DNA of 64,000 bases, taken from NCBI GenBank assembly GCA_029168955.1, contig JAPDOI010001426.1, forward strand, positions 1 to 64,000, read 5' to 3'. Within the stretch, counting starts at the first letter, position 1; each line of letters opens with the position of its first letter. Position numbers and translations under genes: made by a program. Source of the DNA: Aplectana chamaeleonis. Lineage: Eukaryota; Nematoda; Chromadorea; Rhabditida; Cosmocercidae. Positions 1-11,480 of the stretch are shown one piece after another. The notes below the pieces were generated by a model, which searched no databases, had not been told where the DNA came from, and saw nothing but the letters and a program-made list of their open reading frames with translations.

Positions 1-839
1 CGAATAGCATCAATATTTGCTTTGCTGAAATTCCTTCCTATATACACCACGGGGAGCATCCCGCCTTGGAAGACGGTTAATCGCAAATATGAACGGTAGA
101 GTGGTCACTGGAGCCCAACGGTGGAGGAGATATGCTTAGAGAATTTACCATACAATTATCATTACACAAAACTAGGGTCAAGAATATGACCACCACGGTC
201 GACGCCCTGACATATTGCTCAAGGCTATGCACTCGAGCACACAGTTAAAAAGCTTCTCGAGATGGAACTCCACATTGGCAAACTCAGATGGTTCATTCCA
301 ATTGACATCCGGGAGGTTAAAAATCGCCTGTATGATGATTGGAAGGCCAGCTACAAGAAATAAGGTCGCCGATGGTATTATACAGTTGCTCCAGACAAGT
401 TCGAAGTACAAGATGGTGTCTCTGTACTACAACTACAAAACGTAGCCTAGGTTTTAAATCAATTTCCAAGTCAGTGCAAAGGATTTCATAAGCATCAGGG
501 ATGGACTCTGAAAGACAAGAACTGGACAAAAGAGCTTTCTAGCCATGAAAAGAACTCCCCACCTCTTTTTGCGAAGACGGTCAGACCTCAAAACCCTCGT
601 AATGCGAGCACCAGTCACCCAGTAGTGAAACCGACTCGACCTCACCGCATAACCATGTTTCAGCGTTAGAGAGATAATATCCGTGTCGAACTTTTTGGAG
701 CACGAATTTCACCTGCATCTACAGTTTTTGACCAAAGAACGAATATTGGTGACGATACATGTAAGACGGCACGAGTTTATCCGGGGATGGTTCAGCAGTT
801 TCCCGAGCCTCGTAAATTGGCTGGGTCACCTAGGGACAG
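1..839. other. Unassigned stretch, mostly minus-strand coding debris
   Basis: Short minus-strand reading frames run through 180-645 with no family signature I can name. They lie downstream, in the minus sense, of the ORF1p-like remnant at 840-1610 and could be the next part of the same dead element. No RNA gene, TIR pair or tandem repeat was seen. Confidence 0.3.
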
Positions 840-1610
840 AATAGAGGAGTAGCCACCGGGTCACTCGTTTGACAAGACGGAAGAGAAAGGGCCGCGGGCG
901 CCGACATTGCGGCGTTCCGCCTTACGCTTTTCCAATTCCTCTTTCGTCAGCGAGTGCCTAATGTACAACCCTTTAGTGTGAAACGACTTTAACCAATGAG
1001 CTCTGCTTACATACAAGGTTCGGCATGGTGAGTGGTTGGCAATACAATCTTAACCAAACGGGGACGACCACCTAGCCTTCGCCCATGCGATACACAGAAA
1101 CGGGGCTGCATTCAACATCGAGGTGATTTAGTAATTCGTGGATACGACTCTTATCATATGTCACTCTCTGAGATGGCAAGCTACCAGATGACTCAGATAA
1201 GCCAGAAATGACAATGGATCGCTGCACTTTCGTGTTCCATACAAATACAACCAGTGTTAGAATTTTCCAGGACTAAATGGTAGAATTGAGGCTTGAAACC
1301 TGATAAAAATCCACGCACAGGATGATAGACGACAGAATTCCTAGTGACTTGAGACTTAAGAGCAGACAGTTCAGCTTGCAATGAGTGAGATTTTCTTGTG
1401 ACAACTGGAAGTATTCCTAGTAACAAGCGCTTTGTTTTCATCGACAAGTTCAGCATTTCGTGACATAATAGAATCAGAAACTCTCTTTAATGGTCGAAAG
1501 AGTGACTTATCACTGCTTTCAAATGTACAGGAAGGGGAAGTGTCCTTCATCAGTTGGATCGACAGCCATCGCAAAGTCCATCGGTTCCTGCGATCCAGCG
1601 TCAGTTGCAC
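840..1610 (-). pseudogene. Degenerate ORF1p-like (RNA-binding) protein of a retroelement
   Basis: On the minus strand, two overlapping frames at about 1500-1330 give a coiled-coil-like stretch (LVDENKALVTRN, then LQAELSALKSQV). Further on, about 1080-850, come RPRLVKIVLP and, after a frameshift, RHSLTKEELEKRKAERRNV. A coiled coil followed by a basic module with an RPRLVKI/SLTKEE signature recalls the ORF1p-type nucleic-acid-binding proteins that precede the polymerase ORF in non-LTR elements. That likeness comes from memory of nematode elements, not a search. At least two frameshifts and several stops separate the pieces, so it is not functional. The RT partner is not visible downstream. A gag fragment of an LTR element is the alternative. 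Confidence 0.45.
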
Positions 1611-2043
1611 GAGCTTGCCTCAGCCTTCGTGTCTGAAATGATAGACTGGCGGGGAGCAGCTCGCGGCATGACAACAATAAGAGCCGTCGAGAAACAGGCG
1701 TAGACCTTTATCTGGTGGCAGTTGAGGGAAAGTGATGACGATTTTCGCACCCCGCCACAGAGGTACTCAAGCAACTGTTCCACGACACGTTGAACTGGAT
1801 ACAGAACCAGAGCCAGTTGGACACGTCCTCAGCATAGACGACAGGACCAACATCGAGATTCTCATACGAACTACCCAACCGCCAGATACCTCAAACTTGG
1901 GTAACGATTAAACCTAAAGTAAAAAAAATAATTAAACCTTAAGTAAAAAATTAAATAAGTCAACATTCTCATGAATTAAAATCTATTGACTGGTTGTGAT
2001 ACTGACTCTGCTATCTGTAACTTTTAAACTGTTGAAATAAAAC
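1611..2043. other. No gene recognised
   Basis: AT-rich sequence after 1900 with runs of A and repeated short direct motifs (taaacctaaagt, taaaccttaagt). Nothing else stands out. Confidence 0.3.
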
Positions 2044-2046
2044 TTA

Positions 2047-2684
2047 GGCCCCGGTCATAGTTAGGATGAGCTCGACGTCTCCAGCCCGGTCGATACACAC
2101 AGAATGCATTGAAATGGGATGCAAAAATCACTCGGTGTATCCCCCCGCACCCCCAACACCCCCCCAACACCCACCCGGTCGATACGTATGAACAACATGG
2201 TGAGGAGGTGAAGCTGAAGAAATCACTACTTTCTTCTCGCATCCCCCCAACACCCCCGCACCCCACACCCCAGGTCGATACGTATGTTTAAAATGATGGA
2301 GCCGAAGTTGAGAAAATCACTCGGTGTATCTGACGCGGTCGATATCCATGCAATACGTGGATGACGGCGGATGAGAAAATCACCGGAGTGGGCGGGCCTA
2401 TGATAAAACATTGCGTATCACTAGAAGAGCTAACTCTTACTGCTACCTCCGTTACTTCCACCCATACTCTCCTTCACTATTTCTCTGAACAGGTGCAATC
2501 CTGTTGGCCACGTAATCATCGTCATATCTAGTTGGATGCACTGAGTGATTTTCTCAACCTCACTCCATCATTTTAAACATACGTATCGACCGAATTGGGT
2601 GTTGGGGGGTGTTCCCAGGGGTGCGGGGGTGTTGGGGGTGCGGGGGATACAGATACAAAATAGCACCAACTCTGACCGGGGCCT
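2047..2684. mobile_element. PIF/Harbinger-like MITE with G-rich inverted arms
   Basis: The ends form an inverted repeat starting GGCCCCGGTCATAGTT on the left and, reversed, GGCCCCGGTCAGAGTT on the right. The left flank is TTA and the right flank TTTA, matching the 3-bp TWA duplications of PIF/Harbinger elements. Inside, C-rich blocks at about 2137-2175 and 2240-2270 are mirrored by G-rich blocks at about 2598-2646. The segment at 2272-2330 is repeated inverted at 2536-2592. A second member with the same TTA flank and related ends is at 35456-35942. No transposase is present. Confidence 0.6.
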
Positions 2685-3569
2685 TTAGCCTGCTCGGATG
2701 AGTCCGGGCGGAGTAAGCAGAAGAGCGGTTGGTCATGGCAAAATACATATAACGGTGGGATAAGGAGATTTTGACATGATAAGCCCCATAAGCCTTGCTT
2801 CGACCGGCTCAAATGAGCGACATAGGCTGGCTAATACATCAACTTCAGCTAATTTTTTTGAACTTGAACGTTAGCTTTCCTGGGCGCTGTCTTTGTCACC
2901 TTGCCTCGAATCGGTAGCCACCCGCGTAATCAGTGAACGTTGGACCAAAGCAACATTACGCTACATCAGTCCTTACTTGCTACAAGATAACAGAAGGGTG
3001 TTTATTGTGGTGAGCGCGAAGCGCTCACCAGATTTGGCTAACTGATTCGCTATCGCGCAACCCCTGATCTCAGTATCAGGGTCCAGAGATCTAACGTAGG
3101 AAGACCGTTCTTTGCATTCAATATACTTTAGAATGGTGAATAACTATTCAAAAATGGTCCGGAATGGTTACCTGAGATTCGAGAAAGTGTCAAAACCACG
3201 TCATTTTGGTCGAAAAAAATGTTCATCTCCTTTTTTTTTTCAGTTGGCGTTAACGATCTTGTTGGAACACTTGTCTTTGAGCTATAGAGGCTCATTTTTG
3301 GCCAGGTAGCTGGTTTTGTTCGCACCTAGCTCCTGTCAAATTTTGAAGTTGGTTGCTCAATTTTGCGGAACCTCAAAATTGAAGGTCAAGAAAAGACAAA
3401 AACACGTAAACATGTTATTCTAAACCATCCGACGTTTACTTATTCGTAAAAATGAACTAGTGAAATAAACACCGTCACTGATAGGCTTTTGCTCAGGATT
3501 TGACGGGGCAACGCTTCAATCAATACGGCGGGATCTCGGAAGTACTTTTTGGAACGGCGCACGGTGTGA
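2685..3569. other. Intergenic, no gene recognised
   Basis: There is one perfect small hairpin at 3009-3029 (9-bp arms GGTGAGCGC, loop GAA). Otherwise I see only short chance ORFs. Confidence 0.3.
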
Positions 3570-6500
3570 CTCAGAAGTGCGCTACAGAACGCCGTAGATA
3601 GTGTGCGGGACCCCAGCAGGAGTGCGAAAGACGCCGTAGAACGTGTGTGGGACCAAAGTAGGAGTGCGCCGGACGCCGTAGAAAGTGTTTCCGGGACCCA
3701 AATGGGTGTACGCAGAACGCCGTAGAGAAGTGTGCGGGACCCAAGTGGGTGTACGTGAACGCCGTAGAAAGTGTGCGGGACCCAAAGGGGAGTGCGAACG
3801 CCGTAGAAAGTGCGGGACCCGCGGAGTAGCGGACGCCGTAGAAAGTGTGCCGGGACCCAAGTGGGAGAGGCGCCGGACGCCGTAGAAAGTTTGTGGGACC
3901 CAAATGAGGTGTACGCAGAACGCCGTAGAAAGTGTGTGGGACCCAAGTGGGAATTGCGCCGGACGCCGTAGAAAGTGTGCGGGACCCAAGTGGGAGAGCG
4001 CCGGACGCCGTAGAAAGTGTGCGGGACCCAAATGGGTGTGCGCAGAACGCCGTAGAAAGTGTGCGGGACCCAAATGGGTGTGCGCAGAACGCCGTAGTAA
4101 GTGTGTGGGACCCAAATGGGTGTGCGCAGAACGCCCTAGAAAGCGTGTGGAACCCAAATGAGAGTGCGCCGGACGCCGTAGAAAGTGTGCGGGACCCACT
4201 TGGCAGTGCGCCGTACGCCGTAGAAAGTGTGCGGGACCCAAATGGGTGTGCGCAGAACGCCCTAGAAAGTGTGTGGAACCCAAATGAGAGTGCGCCGGAC
4301 GCCGTAGAAAGTGTGCGGGACCCAAAAAGGAGCGCGCAGGACGCCGTAGAAAGTGTGCGGGACCCAAAAAGGAGCGCGCAGGACGCCTTAGAAAGTGTGC
4401 GGGACCCAAGTGGGAGTGCGCAGGACGCCATAGAAAGTGTGCGGGACCCAAAAAGGAGCGCGCAGGACGCCTTAGAAAGTGTGCGGGACCCAAGTGGGAG
4501 TGCGCAGGACGCCATAGAAAGTGTGTGGGATCCAGGTGGGGTGCGCCGGACGCCGTAGAAAGTGTGCTTGCCCCGGGACCCAAGAGTGGGAGTGCGCCGG
4601 ACGCCGTAGAAAGTGTGCGGGACACAAGTGGGAGTGCGCCGGACGCCGTAGAAAGTGTGCGGGACCCTAATGGGTGTGCGCAGAACGCCGTAGAAAGTTT
4701 GTGGGACTCAAATGGGTGTACGCAGAACGCCGCAGAAAGTGTGCGGGACCCAGAGTGGGGAGTAGCGCCGGACGCCGTAGAAAGTGTGCGGGACCCAAGT
4801 GGGAGGCGCCGGACGCCGTAGAGAAAGTGTGCGGGACCCAAATGGGTGTGCGCAGAACGCCCCTGAAAGTGTGTGGAACCCAAATGAGAGGTGCGCCGGA
4901 CGCCGTGCAGAAAGTGTGTGCCGGGACCCATTTGGCAGAGGTGCGCCGTACGCTGTAGAAAGTGTGCGGGACCCAAATGGGTGTGCGCAGAGACGCCGTA
5001 GAAAGTGGTGCGGGACCCAAATGAGGAGTGACGCCGGACGCATGCCCGTAGAAAGTGTGCGGGACCCCCACCGTGGGAGGTGCGCCGGACGCCGTATAGA
5101 AAGTGTGCAGGGACCCCCGTGGGAAGTGCGCCGGAAGCCGTAGAGAAGTGTGCCGGGACCCAAATGGGTGTGGGCAGATCGCCGTAGTAAGTGTATGGGA
5201 CCCAAATGAGAGTGGCGCCAGGACGCCACATATAAAGTGTGCAGGACCCAAAGGAGCGCGCAGGACGCCTTAGAAAGTGTGCGGGACCCAGGAAGTGGGA
5301 GTGCGCAGGACGCCATAGAAAGTGTGTGGGATCCAAGTGGGAGTGCGCCGGACGCGGTAGAAAGTGTGCGGAACCCAAGTGGGAGTGCGCCGGACGACGT
5401 AGAAAGTGTGCGGGACACAAGTGGGAGTGCGCCGGACGCCGTAGAAAGTGTACGGGACCCAAATGAGAGTGCGCCGGACGCCGTAGAAAGTGTGGGGACC
5501 CGCCCGGCAGTGCGCCGTACGCCGTAGAAAGTGTGCGGGACCCAAATGGGTGTGCGCAGAACGCTCCTAGAAAGCGTGTGGAACACAAATGAGAGTGCGC
5601 CGAACGCCGTAGAAAGTGTGCGGGACCCACTTGGGAGTGCGCCGTACGCCGTAGAAAGTGTGCGGGACCCAAAAAGGAGCGCGCAGGACGCCTTAGAAAG
5701 TGTGCGGGACCCAAAAAGGAGCGCGCAGGACGCCTTAGAAAGTGTGCGGGACCCAAATGGGTGTGCGCAAAGAACGCCGTAGTAAGTGTGTGGGACTCCA
5801 AATGGGTGTGCGCCAGAACGCCCTAGAAGAAAGCGTGTGGAACTCCAAATGAGAGTGCGCCGGACGCCCGTAGAAAGTGTGCGGGACTCCACTTGGCAGT
5901 GCGCCGTACGCCGTAGAAAGTGTGCGGGACCCAAATGGGTGTGCGCAGAACGCCCTAGAAAGCGTGTGGAACCCACTTGGGAGTGCGCCGTACGCCGTAG
6001 AAAGTGTGCGGGACCCAAAAAGGAGCGCGCAGGACGCCTTAGAAAGTGTGCGGGACCCAAGTGGGAGTGCGCAGGACGCCATAGAAAGTGTGCGAGACCC
6101 AAAAAGGAGCGCGCAGGACGCCTTAGAAAGTGTGCCCGGGACCCAGAGTGGGAGTGCGCAGGACGCCATAGAAAGTGTGGGATCCAAGTGGGAGTGCGCC
6201 GGACGCCGTAGAAAGTGTGCGGGACCCAGAGTGGGAGTGCGCCGGACGCCGTAGAAAGTGTGCGGGACCCAAAGTGGGAGAGCGCCGGACGCCGTAGAAA
6301 GTGTGCCGGAACCCAAATGGGTGTGCGCAGAACGCCCCTAGAAAGTGTGTGGGAACCCAAATGAAGAGTGCAGCCGGACGCCGTAGAAAGTGTGCAGGGA
6401 CCTACTTGGGAGGAAGTGCGCCGTACGCCGTAGAAAGTGTGCGGGACCCAAATGGGAGTGTGCGCAGAACGCCGTAGAAAGTGTGCGGGACCCCATATGA

Positions 6501-7590
6501 GAGTGCGCCGGACGCCAGTAGAAGTGTGCAGGACCCCCGTGGGGAGTGCGCCGGACGCCGTAGAAAGTGTGCAGGGACCCCGTGGGAGTGCGCCGGAAGC
6601 CACGTAGAAAGTGTGCGGGACCCAAATGGGTGTGGGCAGAACGCCGTAGTAAGTGTGTGGGACCCAAATGAGAGTGCGCCGGACGCCATATAAAGTGTGC
6701 GGGACCCAAAAAGGAAGCGCGCAGGACGCCTTAGAAAGTGTGCGGGACCGAGAGTGGGAGTGCGCGGGACGCCATAGAAAGTGTGTGTGGGGATCCAGAA
6801 GTGGGAGTGCGCCGGACGCCGTAGAAAGTGTGCGGGACCCAGAGTGGGAGGTGCGCCCGGACGCCGTAAGAAAGTGTGCGGGACACAGAGTGGGAGTGCG
6901 CCGGACGCCGTAGAAAGTGTGCGGGACACAAGTGGGAGTGCGCCGGACTTGCCGTAGAAAGTGTACGGGACCCAAAATGGGTGTGCGCAGAACGCCGTAG
7001 AAAGTGTGCGGTGACAAAGTGAAAGTGCGCGAGACGCCGTAGAAAGTGTTTGGGCCCCAAAAGAGAGTGCGCCGGACGGCGTAGAAAGTGTGCGGGACCC
7101 CGTGCGGAGGTGCGCCGGACGCCGTAGAAAGTGTGCGGGACCCCCGTGGGAGTGCGCCGGAAGCCGTAGAAAGTGTGCGGGATCCAGAATGGGTGTGGGC
7201 AGAACACCGTAGTAAGTGTGTGGGACCCAAATGAGGAGTGCGCCGGACGCCATGCAAAGTGTGCGGGACTCCAAAAAGGAGCGGCGCAAGGACGCCTTAG
7301 AAAGTGTGCGGGACCCAAGTGGGAGTGCTGCAGGACGCCATAGAAAGTAGTGTGGGATCCAGAGTGTGGGAGTGCGCCGGACACGCCGTAGAAAGTGTGC
7401 GGGACCCAAGTCGGAGTGCGCCGGACGCCGTAGAAAGTGTGCCGGGACACAAGTGGGAGTGCGCCGGACGCCGTCAGAAAGTGTACGGGACTCCAAATGG
7501 GCGTGCGCAGAACGCCGTAGAAAGTGTGCGGTGACGCAAAGTGAAAGTGCGCAAGACGCCGTAGAAAGTATGCGGGACCTAAATAGAAGC
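3570..7590. repeat. 42-bp GC-rich minisatellite, about 95 units
   Basis: The tandem unit is 42 bp and contains GACGCCGTAGAAAGTGTGCG and GGGACCCAAGTGGGAGTGCG. Variants alternate between AAATGGGTGTGCGCAGAAC, AAGTGGGAGTGCGCCGGAC and AAAAAGGAGCGCGCAGGAC forms. Because 42 is a multiple of three, long frames stay open: on the minus strand up to 849 codons (4708-7257) and 739 codons (3582-5801), repeating a 14-residue motif close to GPAHFLRRPAHSHL; on the plus strand up to 208 codons, repeating SAPDAVESVRDPSG. Both strands and several frames are open at once and small indels break every frame, so I treat it as satellite rather than a gene. From about 4560 on, units carry many 1-3 base insertions. 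Confidence 0.95.
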
Positions 7591-7897
7591 ACGCCCATGC
7601 CGATCATTTTTTCCGCAGGGAGCTACCGTAACCATTCTTGAACAAAACATGATTACGAACGATAACACACGCTCATAACATGCCCGGGGTATAAAAAGGG
7701 CAGAGGAGCGGTATGCATTCATTCACACACCGTTCTCTTCCGAGAAGCTATTAGCCGGGAAGTGGCTGAGGAGGTCAGAGGTAATTGTGTAAACATGTTT
7801 GTTGGCTATTACGATGTGCTCATATCCAAGCTGACACTCAAAAAATTTTTGAAGGAGGGTTACGGTAGCACTGCGGAAAATGATCGGCATGAGCGTG
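7590..7897 (+). mobile_element. TIR element with internal TATA box, copy 1
   Basis: It is 308 bp, with terminal inverted repeats of about 40 bp: CACGCCCATGCCGATCATTT on the left, and the reverse complement of its close variant ending at GAGCGTG on the right. It sits inside the minisatellite and has no transposase. A core-promoter-like TATA sequence lies about 100 bp from the left end. Confidence 0.7.
7689..7700 (+). promoter_or_regulatory. TATA box-like motif in TIR element copy 1
   Basis: GTATAAAAAGGG is set in GC-rich surroundings (CGGGGTATAAAAAGGGCAG). The same motif is kept in copy 2. A start site would be expected about 30 bp downstream, near GCATTCATTCACAC. There is no proof of activity. 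Confidence 0.45.
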
Positions 7898-8090
7898 GTT
7901 GTGACCCGGACGGGTGTGCGCCGAACGCCGGAGAAAGTGTGTGGGACCCAGGCAAATGAGATTGCGTGTGGACACCGTAGAAAAGTGCCGGACCCAAATG
8001 GGTGTGCGCAGAACGCCGTAGAGAAGTGTGCGGTGACAAAGTGAAAGTGCGCAAGACGCCGTAGAAAGTATGCGGGACCTAAATAGAAAG

Positions 8091-8399
8091 CACGCCCATG
8101 CCGATCATTTTTTTCCGCAGAGGCTACCGTAACCATTCTTGAACAAAAACATGAGTTACGAACGATAACACACGCTCATAACATGCGGGGTATAAAAGGG
8201 CAGAAGGGAGCGGTATGCATTCATTTTCACACACCGTTCTCTTCGAGAAGCCGCCGGGAAGTGGCTGAGGAGGTCCGGAAATTGTGTAAACATGTTTTGT
8301 TGGCTATTACGATGTGCTCATATCCAAGCTGACACTCAAAAATTTTTTGAAGAGAGGAGTTACGAGTAGCCCTGCGGAAAATGATCGGCATGGAGCGTG
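8091..8399 (+). mobile_element. TIR element with internal TATA box, copy 2
   Basis: It is 309 bp with the same terminal inverted repeats as copy 1, differing by scattered substitutions and 1-5 base indels. It is followed by degenerate satellite units. Confidence 0.7.
8191..8200 (+). promoter_or_regulatory. TATA box-like motif in TIR element copy 2
   Basis: TATAAAAGGG lies at the equivalent position to copy 1, with one fewer A. Its retention supports it being part of the element, not chance. Confidence 0.4.
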
Positions 8400-8499
8400 C
8401 TTGTGACCCGATATGGGTGCGCAGAACGGCGTAGAAAGTGTGGGACCCAAATGAGGATTGCGTTGGACACCGTAGAAAGTGCCGGACCCAAATGGGTGT

Positions 8500-8815
8500 T
8501 GCGCAGAACGCCGTAGAAAGTGTGCAGGACATCGGTGGGAGTGGTGCAGGATGCTCAAGAAAGCAAGTGTGCACTGACACCAGTGGGAGTGTGCGGGACG
8601 CTATAGTGGGAGTGTACAGCACACCTCCATAGAAAGTGTGGGGTGAGGACATCCCAGTGGAAGGATGCAGGACATTAGTGGGAGTGTGCAGGACATTGGT
8701 GGGAGTGTGCAGCACCTCACTTAGAAAGTGTGTAGGACATCCCAGAGGGAGTGTGCAGGGACATCAGTTGGAGTGCGCAAGGACGTCATAGAAGGGGGAG
8801 CAGGACATCCAGTGG
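8500..8815. repeat. Degenerate satellite margin
   Basis: Irregular repeats around GTGGGAGTGTGCAGGACAT and TAGAAAGTGTG derive from the 42-bp unit but have lost its period. They mark the decaying edge of the array. Confidence 0.7.
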
Positions 8816-8885
8816 GTTTACTTTCTATCTAACACCACCCAGGCATAAATCATTGTTAGAAAGGAAACCTTTAGGAAAAATAAAT

Positions 8886-9571
8886 AAATTCCTGAAAGTT
8901 TAAGTTCCTGGCAAAAGCAAAGATTTGGCATGGCCATAGAAATATACTCAGTTAAAAAGGGAAAAATAAAGAAAAAATGAAAAAAAGGTTGTTTGAAATA
9001 TTCCTGGGAACGATTTGGCGTAGAATAATTTGTTTTTTCGGGAAATGAAGGATGAAATAGTTAGAAAGTATGATTTGGCAGTCGAGTTTGAACCAACTAT
9101 TGATAAAGGGGTTCTTGCAAAAACGAGAGATCGCCTTGTTCTGTACTTATCCGTAGGAACATATCAAAAGAAACCCCAGAAATCCACGCGCGAAATGGGA
9201 AGCTTATCAAAACTTTTCAGGAGCTGCAATGATGCGGCGGTCTTCACGTATTAGGTTGAAATAAAATCCCAACACGCGTGATTTCGCTTTGATATGTTCT
9301 ACGGATATAAGCACAGACAAGGCGATCTCTCGTTTTGCACAACCTCCGTATCTATAGTTGGTGCCAAACTCGACCGCCAAATCATACTTTCAACTATTTC
9401 ACTTTCATTTCACGAAAAAACAAATTATTCTACGCCAAATCGTTCTCAGGAGTATCTCAAAACCTTTTTTCGATTTCTTTCTTTATTTTCCCTTTTTAAC
9501 TGAGTATATTTCTATGGCCATGCCGAATCTTTGCTTTTGCCAGGAACCTAAAAACTTCAGGAATTCCTTCA
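8886..9571. repeat. 686-bp foldback (near-complete imperfect palindrome)
   Basis: The left arm, about 8886-9215, is repeated inverted at about 9253-9571, leaving a loop of only about 40-50 bp. Landmarks are CGATTTGGCGTAGAATAATT near 9010 against its complement near 9430, and GCCTTGTTCTGTACTTATCC near 9135 against its inverted match near 9325. Short ORFs inside (9030-9254 and 9358-9642) lie on the arms and look incidental. No TSD was identified. Confidence 0.8.
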
Positions 9572-11480
9572 TCAAAACAAACTTCGACAGCAACTATGAA
9601 TTATTGCGAGACACAGTACCTGCGTCTCCATCTATAACTTGAACTCTTCAAGTGTTTCGCCTCAAAAAGCGGAGAAAGCTATAAATGGCAAATCAGAAGA
9701 ATAGTGTGTATTTTTTTCCTTAAATTCGACAGAACATGCACTTCTGTTCTTTTTTTGGTTCTCCGGTTAAGCACCCCCTTTTACCCCCTCTCTGCAAACA
9801 CGTCCAATATGCACCCCCTAAGGTTAACCGGGACGCATGCCCATGCCCTGACTAAGGTGGGCTCGATCGACCGAGTGCTGCAACGAGAATAAGCGTAGAA
9901 TATGCGGGCGCTGTATCTAAAATTTCACCAATTGAGGCTAAACTTTCCCGTAACTTAGGTAAATTCTCGTGTCAAAATCAGACTAGATGCACTCCAGAAC
10001 CCCTGGGCATCTCTGGTTTCCCGTGTGAGAGCATCTCACATAGACACGGTGATAATTTGCCACCGGCACAGAAATTCTCACTCCAGGAACTATCCTGTCA
10101 AAGTTCTGCTCTGGAAGAATTGAGGAGCAAGTTAAAACCTGTTTTACTGTTCAACATGTTTAGAAGCTGATGAACATGAGAGAAGCTTTCTCCGAACGAT
10201 TTGATTTAATTTATTACACATTAGAACCATGTAAAAGACAACGAGAACGCGACACCTTAACGGCAGCAAAGTTAAAGAGACTCATTATAGTAGGGCAATA
10301 ATAAAACGAATTCGATAACGATAAGTCGGCTTACGGCGGTCTTTGTTGAAGTGGCTATGTATAGCACTCGCCTTAGGCTTCACTAAATGATAGACAGAAT
10401 TCGCCGTCCTCACTCCATCAACAATGTCTAGCATGAAAGCTTCGCCAAACGATATCCCCAACTTAGCTGCTGGCATCCTCCCATTAACCATGTGTTGGCT
10501 CGTTCGTTTGGCTTCGCCAGAACCATATACCGGCTTTGCCAGGATTTCTCCTCCATCAACAATGTGCTTAACATTCTTTTTAAGCTAAAATGGACGATAG
10601 GTTGGCTTTGTCGACCTCATTCCAATAACCACTAACCATAGCATTTTACGTGTGTTCCGCAATGATCCGTCACAATGGAAGTTTGTAGGACCGCAATATG
10701 CAACATATGTCACGTCGTAAGATTGTCACAACCATATCCGCCCAAAGTCGTCTTTTTCCCGTCGTGTTATGGATTGTCTCATTCTCACACGTTTCAGTCA
10801 ACAGTTATTACAATTATTCAAACCACATGAAATCAGTATGAGGTATTCAACGATAGCTAATCCAAAAGACAGTATCATAAATTACTCAGTATGTTTAGCT
10901 GCACCTTTGAAGCAAGTGTACAGCCCTGTCCCCGGAAACAAGTTCAATCTGCACTAGGTATAGATGAATACGGAAGGCCGCGCTATGTGTTCAAAGCCCA
11001 TAAGAAATCAATCTTCAAATTCTCACCTACGACTTTTTAGATTTTAATTTGGACATCCAGTTGCCTATACTGGAGCTAATTCCACACGAATGAATTCAGA
11101 AAGTGAAAAGAAAAAATCTGTTCATCGAGGAAAAGGGAGAGAAAAATTCTGATTGGGGATCCGCTTCTCCCTAATAACCCGCAGTGCAGCTTTTCCGGGA
11201 AAACTTCCACCTGTCTGCGCCTAGACTCCTTCCTGGAGGGACATGCTGTTTCGTGCCAAAAAAGGTGTCTGGATTCCTATTGCTGTTGTGAAGGGTAGAC
11301 AAATCTAAAAATCATTCATTTTCGGACAAGAAGTTTTTCAAAAAATTTCCCGAAGAGCAGTTCCAATCATTGCCACGCCTCTAACTTGTTTCTCATTCTG
11401 GGAGGGTGGCAATTTTGAACCCCGAACGTTGTCTGAGAATCTCAACCAGGCTCAGATATTGTATTGAACACAAGTTTTCG
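9572..11480. other. Intergenic, nothing recognised
   Basis: Balanced to AT-rich sequence with only short ORFs (for example 10285-10491 minus and 10769-10957 plus) that show no family signature. No inverted or tandem repeat of note. Confidence 0.3.

Larger units (their letters stand above)
7497..8490. repeat. Two-copy higher-order duplication (about 495 bp) at the satellite edge
   Basis: A block made of a few diverged 42-bp units plus one TIR element occurs twice in tandem, about 7497-7990 and 7996-8485. The lead-in ending in GCGGGACCTAAATAGAAG and the trailing units are the same in both, so the TIR element was duplicated together with its satellite context rather than inserted twice. Confidence 0.8.

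Noticed and set aside
4708..7257. 849-codon minus-strand ORF as a protein gene
   Set aside because: It lies wholly in the 42-bp satellite; several frames on both strands are open at once because the unit is a multiple of three, and indels shift frames repeatedly.
7636..7645. Heat-shock element (TTCTTGAAC) upstream of the TATA in the TIR element
   Set aside because: A single dimer-type match of 8 bases is expected by chance; no further GAA/TTC units at the right spacing.
3570..8490. CRISPR-like array
   Set aside because: There are no unique spacers between repeats, units are contiguous, and the rest of the window is eukaryotic (SL1, retroelements).
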